Below, one piece after another: positions 15,254 through 19,300 of a DNA stretch of 19,300 nucleotides. Location: the NCBI GenBank assembly GCA_963835935.1, contig CAWIHK010000003.1:1-19300 (forward strand), read 5' to 3'. The notes beneath the pieces are model-generated. The model saw nothing but the letters and a program-made list of their open reading frames with translations, did no database searches and had not been told where the DNA came from. This stretch comes from CAWIHK01 sp963835935. GTDB taxonomy: Bacteria; Bacteroidota; Ignavibacteria; UBA10030; CAVZMI01. Positions within the stretch are counted from its first letter, which is position 1; each line of letters opens with the position of its first letter. Position numbers and translations under genes: made by a program.

Positions 15254-17101
15254 TCATAGCTGATCGAGCGCATCTTGATATTTTTTATCTTTCTTTATCG
15301 TGAGCGCCTTTTCTAACAACCCTTTTGCTTCGGTTTTCTTTTTATTATTATTTTCATATTCGCCGGTATAACGACTCTGAATCAAGACTTGAGATAACCA
15401 ATACATCGCCTCACTATTTCTAGAATCGAGCTGCAATGCACGGCGGCAATGTTTTTCCAGATCGTCATATCGCGAACGATTCTCTTCTTTTTTCGTATGG
15501 TCCATAGCAAAGAAGCCGGCTTGGACATAGGCAAGATGACTAGTCGCATCTTCTTTTCGATACTTCATCATCTTTGCGAACATTTGCTGTGATTGGGCAA
15601 ACCGCTTTGCCATCTGGAGTGTGTTGCCGTAATAAAAATAAAAATCTCCCAGCTGCTCTTTTTTATCCTTTTCGTATTTCTCAATATTTGCCTCGACATG
15701 CGGCATAGCGGCTTCAAAAACTTTCACGCCTTCGTTAGGTTGATTTGCGAGGACATAACACCATCCCTCATTAAAATAGAAAGGCAGGAAATCGGGATTA
15801 ACAGCAGAACCGCGGTCAAAATAAGCCGCTGCATCTTCATAGCGTTGAACACCGTAGAGTGTATTCCCGGCGTTATAATACGCACCGGCATTTTTTGGAT
15901 TTCGTGAAATATATTTTTCAAAAGTTTGAACAGCTTTATCAGGTTGGTTCCGTAACATATAAAGCTTTGCAAGCTCGTTCAAGGCGTCAACTTGAGTAGT
16001 ATCGGCAGTTGCGTATTCATAATTAGTGATGGCATCGAGAGTATCGCCCGTCCGGACGTACGATACCGCCAACTTATAATAATCTTCGGACACAATTTTC
16101 TTTGCAGGTTCATTTTTTACAATCAACGATTTCATGATATCAAGAGATTTTGAGTATTTGTTGTCATTGAAAAATGAGTATCCCAGCAAGCGTTGGGCTT
16201 CGATCGAGTTTGTGTCAAGTTTAACTGCCTTCTCGAATGTAGCAGTTGCCTCTGTAAAATTCTTATCGCCGTAATAAGATTTTCCAAGATACATCCATCC
16301 TTCAAAACTCGTAGATCGAAGTTCAGTATATTTTAAAAATTTTACTATAGCATCCTTGTAGAATTGAACGTGGCCGCTCTGTGCCGCAAGGAAAAATACT
16401 CGGCCTGCTTTGAGATATGCGGTTGCGTTTATGGGATCGAGAGCGATGACGTATTCAAGTTCTTTAATTGCATCTGAATATTGTTTTTTCTTGATGTAAA
16501 GGTTGGCGAGCGCCGCATGTGGTTCTATCATTTTCGGGTCGATTTTAATTGCTTTTTGATATTGCTCGATGGAAAAATCATAAACGTGCTGCTTTTCCCA
16601 GATTTGGCCTAAACCGACGAAAGGTAACGGACTTTTCTCGTTTATAAGTTTCGCTTTCTCACATGTCGCAGTAGCAAGGTCGAGCGAATCGACATCGATA
16701 TAAGCCATCCCTAATCCGAGTGTAGCATCGAAATTGTTTTTATCCAGCTTCAACGCTGTTTTGAATAACGGTAGAGCCTGATCGGCTTCTTTCTTATCTC
16801 TCAACAAGTTCCCGAGGCTGATGTATGCTTTGATGTATTCATCGTCGAGTTTTATCGCTTTTAGGAGAAAGAATTCTGCCGAATCGAGAGAGCCTTTTTC
16901 ATAGAGGGCATCGCCTAATTCGAAATTGACGTCTTCAGATTTTGGAGATTTTTCGTATGCACGGAGAAAACAACTAACTGCCTGATCAATATTTCCTTTT
17001 GCTCGCGCGGAGCGGCCTTGTTCCAGAAAATCCTGTGCATACAGAGTCGCTCCGAGGAATAAGCATGCAGCAAACACTCCACGAATTGTACGGTGTTTCA
17101 T
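15254..17101 (-). CDS. Secreted tetratricopeptide-repeat protein
   Basis: 615 residues with a signal peptide (about 1-22, ending L-Y-A-Q). The rest is almost entirely TPR units of 34 residues, about a dozen, with the A-x-x-x-F-x-x-A-x-x-x-x-P spacing seen repeatedly (for example A-I-x-x-F or A-L-x-L-F helices followed by L-D or I-D-P). TPR proteins are scaffolds for protein assembly; no catalytic domain is visible. It is the last gene of the TonB / PstS-like / TPR group, 46 nt after the PstS-like stop, with a clear AAAGGAGC ribosome site before the ATG and a strong terminator behind. By context it probably supports an envelope complex linked to TonB energy coupling; this is inference. The C-terminus is lysine-rich and ends D-A-L-D-Q-L. 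Confidence 0.9.
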   Translation of the reverse strand: MKHRTIRGVFAACLFLGATLYAQDFLEQGRSARAKGNIDQAVSCFLRAYEKSPKSEDVNFELGDALYEKGSLDSAEFFLLKAIKLDDEYIKAYISLGNLLRDKKEADQALPLFKTALKLDKNNFDATLGLGMAYIDVDSLDLATATCEKAKLINEKSPLPFVGLGQIWEKQHVYDFSIEQYQKAIKIDPKMIEPHAALANLYIKKKQYSDAIKELEYVIALDPINATAYLKAGRVFFLAAQSGHVQFYKDAIVKFLKYTELRSTSFEGWMYLGKSYYGDKNFTEATATFEKAVKLDTNSIEAQRLLGYSFFNDNKYSKSLDIMKSLIVKNEPAKKIVSEDYYKLAVSYVRTGDTLDAITNYEYATADTTQVDALNELAKLYMLRNQPDKAVQTFEKYISRNPKNAGAYYNAGNTLYGVQRYEDAAAYFDRGSAVNPDFLPFYFNEGWCYVLANQPNEGVKVFEAAMPHVEANIEKYEKDKKEQLGDFYFYYGNTLQMAKRFAQSQQMFAKMMKYRKEDATSHLAYVQAGFFAMDHTKKEENRSRYDDLEKHCRRALQLDSRNSEAMYWLSQVLIQSRYTGEYENNNKKKTEAKGLLEKALTIKKDKKYQDALDQL

Positions 17102-17147
17102 AATGCTCCTTTACCCTTGAATAATAATTCTTCTTTTTCGATCTATT

Positions 17148-18083
17148 TTAATTATCGTTAGATTTCAATCTTATTGGCATTGCTGGATTTCCAGGAACGA
17201 GTCCTGCATCTAGAAATGTTCTCTGACCAACGGCATTCATTAAATATACGTTTATACCTGCCGCCAATCCCGCTTGTTGGTCGGTAGAAAATGCATAAAT
17301 GTCGCGCGTAAAAGGATAAACTCTCTTCCAGATATAATATTGATAGGGAAGGAGTGTCTTGGACAATGTTAAAGAATCGTATGATACGCCAGCGTCTCCA
17401 ACTTTTGCTATTTTAATGTTCTCAAGATTCTTGCTGTTGAGCCAATTCAACCCAACATATCCGATTACATTTTCATTTTTTTCTACACTCTGAATAATCT
17501 GTGTAGTTGTTGTGCATGGGAGCATTGATGCATTCCACTGTTTATCCTTCAGGAGTTTTGTGGCCAATAATTCATAGTAACAAGTACCGGCTCCAGTAAT
17601 TGCATGGGTAATTGCGCCAGAGACCGATGAATGGAGTTGTTTCCACTTGGTGATTTTTCCGGAGAACATATCTCCAATCTGTTGTGTAGTCAGAGAATCG
17701 ACTGGATTTCTCGGATTTAGAATCACTGCAATTCCATCAAGTGCAACGCGGAATTTTTTTATGGGGATTTTATATTTATCCACAACCATTTTTTCTTCTG
17801 CGTCTAGATCTCGTGGAATGATAGCGAGCCGGGTCTCGTTGTTGACCAGCTTTACGATTGCTCCACGAGCAGTCGTTGGAACAACGGTGATTTTTGCTTT
17901 TTTATACGTTGCCATGAAATCAGCAACTTCCTTTTCTATCACCGGCGCAATTGATTCTTCAACATAGATTGTGATGTCGCCGGTTTGATATGTCTCCTTT
18001 TTTTCAGGAGTACAAGCCATCACAGTGATTATAACAGGCACAAGAACGATAAAAAGAAGAAATGTTCGCTGTGCTGTTTGCAT
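17148..18083 (-). CDS. PstS-like phosphate-binding lipoprotein
   Basis: 311 residues from the chosen start. A hydrophobic signal with lipobox V-M-A-C gives a lipidated cysteine at residue 24, followed by a periplasmic-binding-protein domain of the PstS type. Motifs include T-A-R-G-A-I near the first lobe, L-D-G-I-A-V-I-L-N-P-x-N-P (where PstS proteins have similar loops), L-T-x-x-Q-I-G-D-M-F-S-G-K-I-T-K-W, G-A-G-T-C-Y-Y (ligand-loop position) and I-G-Y-V-G-L. The reading frame is open further upstream to 18203, but a strong GGGAGG lies 6 nt before the ATG at 18083 and the lipoprotein signal begins there. Such PstS-like proteins occur next to TonB and TPR genes in Bacteroidota with no ABC permease genes nearby. 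Phosphate binding is therefore uncertain, and a signalling or regulatory role for TonB is possible. Confidence 0.88.
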   Translation of the reverse strand: MQTAQRTFLLFIVLVPVIITVMACTPEKKETYQTGDITIYVEESIAPVIEKEVADFMATYKKAKITVVPTTARGAIVKLVNNETRLAIIPRDLDAEEKMVVDKYKIPIKKFRVALDGIAVILNPRNPVDSLTTQQIGDMFSGKITKWKQLHSSVSGAITHAITGAGTCYYELLATKLLKDKQWNASMLPCTTTTQIIQSVEKNENVIGYVGLNWLNSKNLENIKIAKVGDAGVSYDSLTLSKTLLPYQYYIWKRVYPFTRDIYAFSTDQQAGLAAGINVYLMNAVGQRTFLDAGLVPGNPAMPIRLKSNDN

Positions 18084-18089
18084 AATAAA

Positions 18090-18095
18090 CCTCCC
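18090..18095 (-). promoter_or_regulatory. Ribosome binding site fixing the PstS-like start
   Basis: Minus-strand GGGAGG at 18095-18090, 6 nt before ATG 18083-18081. It supports the internal start over the longer open frame beginning at 18203, whose extra 40 residues are hydrophilic and would bury the lipoprotein signal. Confidence 0.8.
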
Positions 18096-18161
18096 GCGTT
18101 CACTCGATCTCGAATTAAAAGTCAATATTAATCGAAATGAATCGAGTTCTGGCAAATCATT

Positions 18162-18192
18162 ATAAGATATAATTTTTTTCTGCATTTGCAAA
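18162..18192 (-). promoter_or_regulatory. Possible internal promoter before the PstS-like gene
   Basis: On the minus strand TTTG (18192-18189), 19 bases, then TATCTTAT (18169-18162) fits the Bacteroidota TTTG / TAnnTTTG layout with two mismatches. It lies in the 116-nt gap after the TonB stop. It may give the PstS-like and TPR genes extra expression. Confidence 0.35.
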
Positions 18193-18199
18193 GAATTTC

Positions 18200-18943
18200 T
18201 CAATAGATTCGATTACACAAATGGAATTTGAAGGGTATAACGGTCCAGGCAGGAACCGGTCCATTTGTCATCATTGCAGGTGTAAACTTCCATTTTACTA
18301 CAACCTCGAGGACTGCATCGTTAAATACTTCATTCGAACTTTTGATGATAAACGCTTTTTTAACCGTTCCCTCTTTATTAATCAAAGCCTTTACAAAGAC
18401 CTCGCCTTCCAATGATGCGCGTATTGCAAGATCCGGGTACTTGGGCGCGACTTGTATTATAGGAACCGGAATTTTTTCTACACATTGAAATGTGTCTGGC
18501 AATGGATCGGGATTTTCGTCTATTAATATCTCGGTACCAGCCATGGAACCACCTCCGGCATTTTCAGGGTGAATCTCGCGATTCAAAACTTTATTTCGTT
18601 CATCCTGCGTAAGGATTGTTTGATCATTCGGAACACTGCTGTTTGGTACAGGTTTTGGAATTCCATCAATCAAAACTTTTTTATCAACCAAGAGTACAGA
18701 ACTTGGAAAATAGGGTTTAGGATCAAGTGGTGGCGGTGGTTCTAATTTTGTCGGAATGTTTGTGCCTTTGCCTGCATTTGCAGTATCGGATAGATCCGGT
18801 CTTATGATGCAAAAATTTACAGAAATAATGAGAAGAATAAATGCTACTCCGGAATGAAAACCGATAGCCAGGTGCTTGTGGTAGAGCCGTTGAAGTTCAA
18901 ACGCACCGTAATGAACTTCCGCGAGGGCTGCTTGATGTGCCAT
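18200..18943 (-). CDS. tonB: TonB-family energy transducer
   Basis: 247 residues: a cytoplasmic N-terminus with the Y-G-A-F-E-L-Q and Y-H-K-H-L motifs seen in FCB-group TonB proteins, one membrane helix (about 27-46), a periplasmic proline-rich linker (E-P-P-P-P-L-D-P-K-P near 68-77) and a C-terminal TonB domain (about 158-241). That domain contains P-K-Y-P-D-L-A, G-x-V-F-V-K-A-x-I-x-K-E-G, A-V-L-E-V-V-V-K-W-K-F-T-P-A and V-P-F-type ending W-T-V-I-P-F-K-F. It transmits the proton-motive force from ExbB/ExbD to outer-membrane TonB-dependent receptors. A perfect AGGAGGAGG ribosome site precedes the ATG. ExbB and ExbD are not in the window and would be expected upstream, past 19300. The PstS-like gene follows at 116 nt. 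Confidence 0.92.
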   Translation of the reverse strand: MAHQAALAEVHYGAFELQRLYHKHLAIGFHSGVAFILLIISVNFCIIRPDLSDTANAGKGTNIPTKLEPPPPLDPKPYFPSSVLLVDKKVLIDGIPKPVPNSSVPNDQTILTQDERNKVLNREIHPENAGGGSMAGTEILIDENPDPLPDTFQCVEKIPVPIIQVAPKYPDLAIRASLEGEVFVKALINKEGTVKKAFIIKSSNEVFNDAVLEVVVKWKFTPAMMTNGPVPAWTVIPFKFHLCNRIY

Positions 18944-19081
18944 AATTCCTCCTCCTTTTACTAATAAGATTCATCATGAAGGAAGAAGTTTCTCTGGATG
19001 ATTTCCGATGCCGGAAATTATAATTATCCGCTGCGAAAGAGTTTAATGAATTGATTTCAGGAAATGAAAAGATAGATGATA

Positions 19082-19285
19082 TTATAAAATCGGATGCTTT
19101 GTTCTTGTTGCGAGAAGAATATAGAGTGCCCAAAGCAGGAGTGTGCCTCCGAGGAGCCATCTGAATTCTAATGGAAGAACGACTGGGTATCCTAAGAGAA
19201 TTGCTGCACCGAGAACTGTGAAGAGGATGGAGCGCACATAACCGAAAATTTTCATTCCACGATGGGAAGTAGTACTCTTTTTCAT
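19082..19285 (-). CDS. Small two-helix membrane protein
   Basis: 67 residues. After a basic N-terminus (M-K-K-S-T-T-S-H-R-G-M-K) there are two hydrophobic stretches, about 18-36 and 42-58, and a short basic C-terminus. I recognise no family. It ends 138 nt before the TonB start and reads in the same direction, so it may belong to the same operon. The ATG at 19285 has no clear ribosome site; an in-frame ATG at 19255 is an alternative. The gap between it and tonB (18944-19081) contains a 7-bp inverted repeat at 19001-19018 with no T-run, and nothing else I can name. Confidence 0.6.
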   Translation of the reverse strand: MKKSTTSHRGMKIFGYVRSILFTVLGAAILLGYPVVLPLEFRWLLGGTLLLWALYILLATRTKHPIL

Positions 19286-19300
19286 CCATAAAAATTTAGG

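Noticed and set aside
18084..18203. Longer start for the PstS-like gene
   Set aside because: The extra 40 residues are hydrophilic and would bury the lipoprotein signal; a strong ribosome site supports the start at 18083.
19001..19018. 7-bp inverted repeat ATTTCCG / CGGAAAT after the small membrane gene
   Set aside because: No T-run follows on either strand, so I do not call a terminator.
18897..19289. Minus-strand 130-codon open frame overlapping the small membrane protein and the tonB start
   Set aside because: Its residues are rich in Ser, Arg and Asn with no hydrophobic pattern, and it overlaps the well-supported tonB start and ribosome site. The 67-residue frame in the same place has two clear membrane helices.
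1..19300. CRISPR array, tRNA, rRNA or insertion sequence
   Set aside because: No short regularly spaced repeats, no cloverleaf or rRNA core sequence and no transposase-like frame were seen. The repeats in the window are diverged gene copies.

Overview
The window reads as chromosomal DNA of a low-GC Bacteroidota/FCB-group bacterium, possibly an Ignavibacteria-like lineage. Supporting signs are C-terminal type IX secretion (T9SS) sorting domains of the FlgD-Ig-like type, a membrane-bound AraC-family regulator, and a TonB / PstS-like lipoprotein / TPR gene order familiar from that group. Every intact gene is on the minus strand, so the text below runs right to left in coordinates.

Right end (19285 to 15254): a small two-helix membrane protein, a TonB energy transducer, a PstS-like substrate-binding lipoprotein and a large TPR protein, closed by a clear intrinsic terminator (15205-15234). 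This looks like a TonB energising operon whose ExbB/ExbD genes would lie beyond the window.

Middle (15101 to 12131): a secreted GH13 alpha-glucan hydrolase, then a secreted GH5 glycanase. A terminator-like hairpin lies only about 20 nt before the GH5 start codon. Between GH5 and the next gene is a plus-strand coding-like fragment with a frameshift that I could not identify.

Left half (11769 to 1): an alpha/beta hydrolase followed by a tandem array of five related secreted esterases, plus the start codon of a sixth at base 1. Each esterase has a signal peptide, a CE1/LpqC-like (PHB-depolymerase-type) esterase domain with a Ser-Asp-His triad, a Big_7-like Ig domain and an F5/8 type C (discoidin/CBM32-like) domain, with or without a T9SS sorting domain. 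One copy has a doubled Ig+F5/8 module. A membrane-bound AraC regulator sits inside the array.

The main discovery is in the array's gaps. They hold decayed 3' ends of the alpha/beta hydrolase (8995-9092, 1925-2010, probably 22-50) and a decayed sorting domain (2011-2160). One esterase even ends in the hydrolase's last codons. The array therefore seems to have grown by repeated duplication of a two-gene unit (hydrolase then esterase). Later deletions removed the extra hydrolases and stripped the T9SS sorting domain from some esterases. The surviving paralogues are probably secreted or surface esterases acting on substituted polysaccharides or other polyesters alongside the GH13 and GH5 enzymes; the substrate is inferred, not shown.
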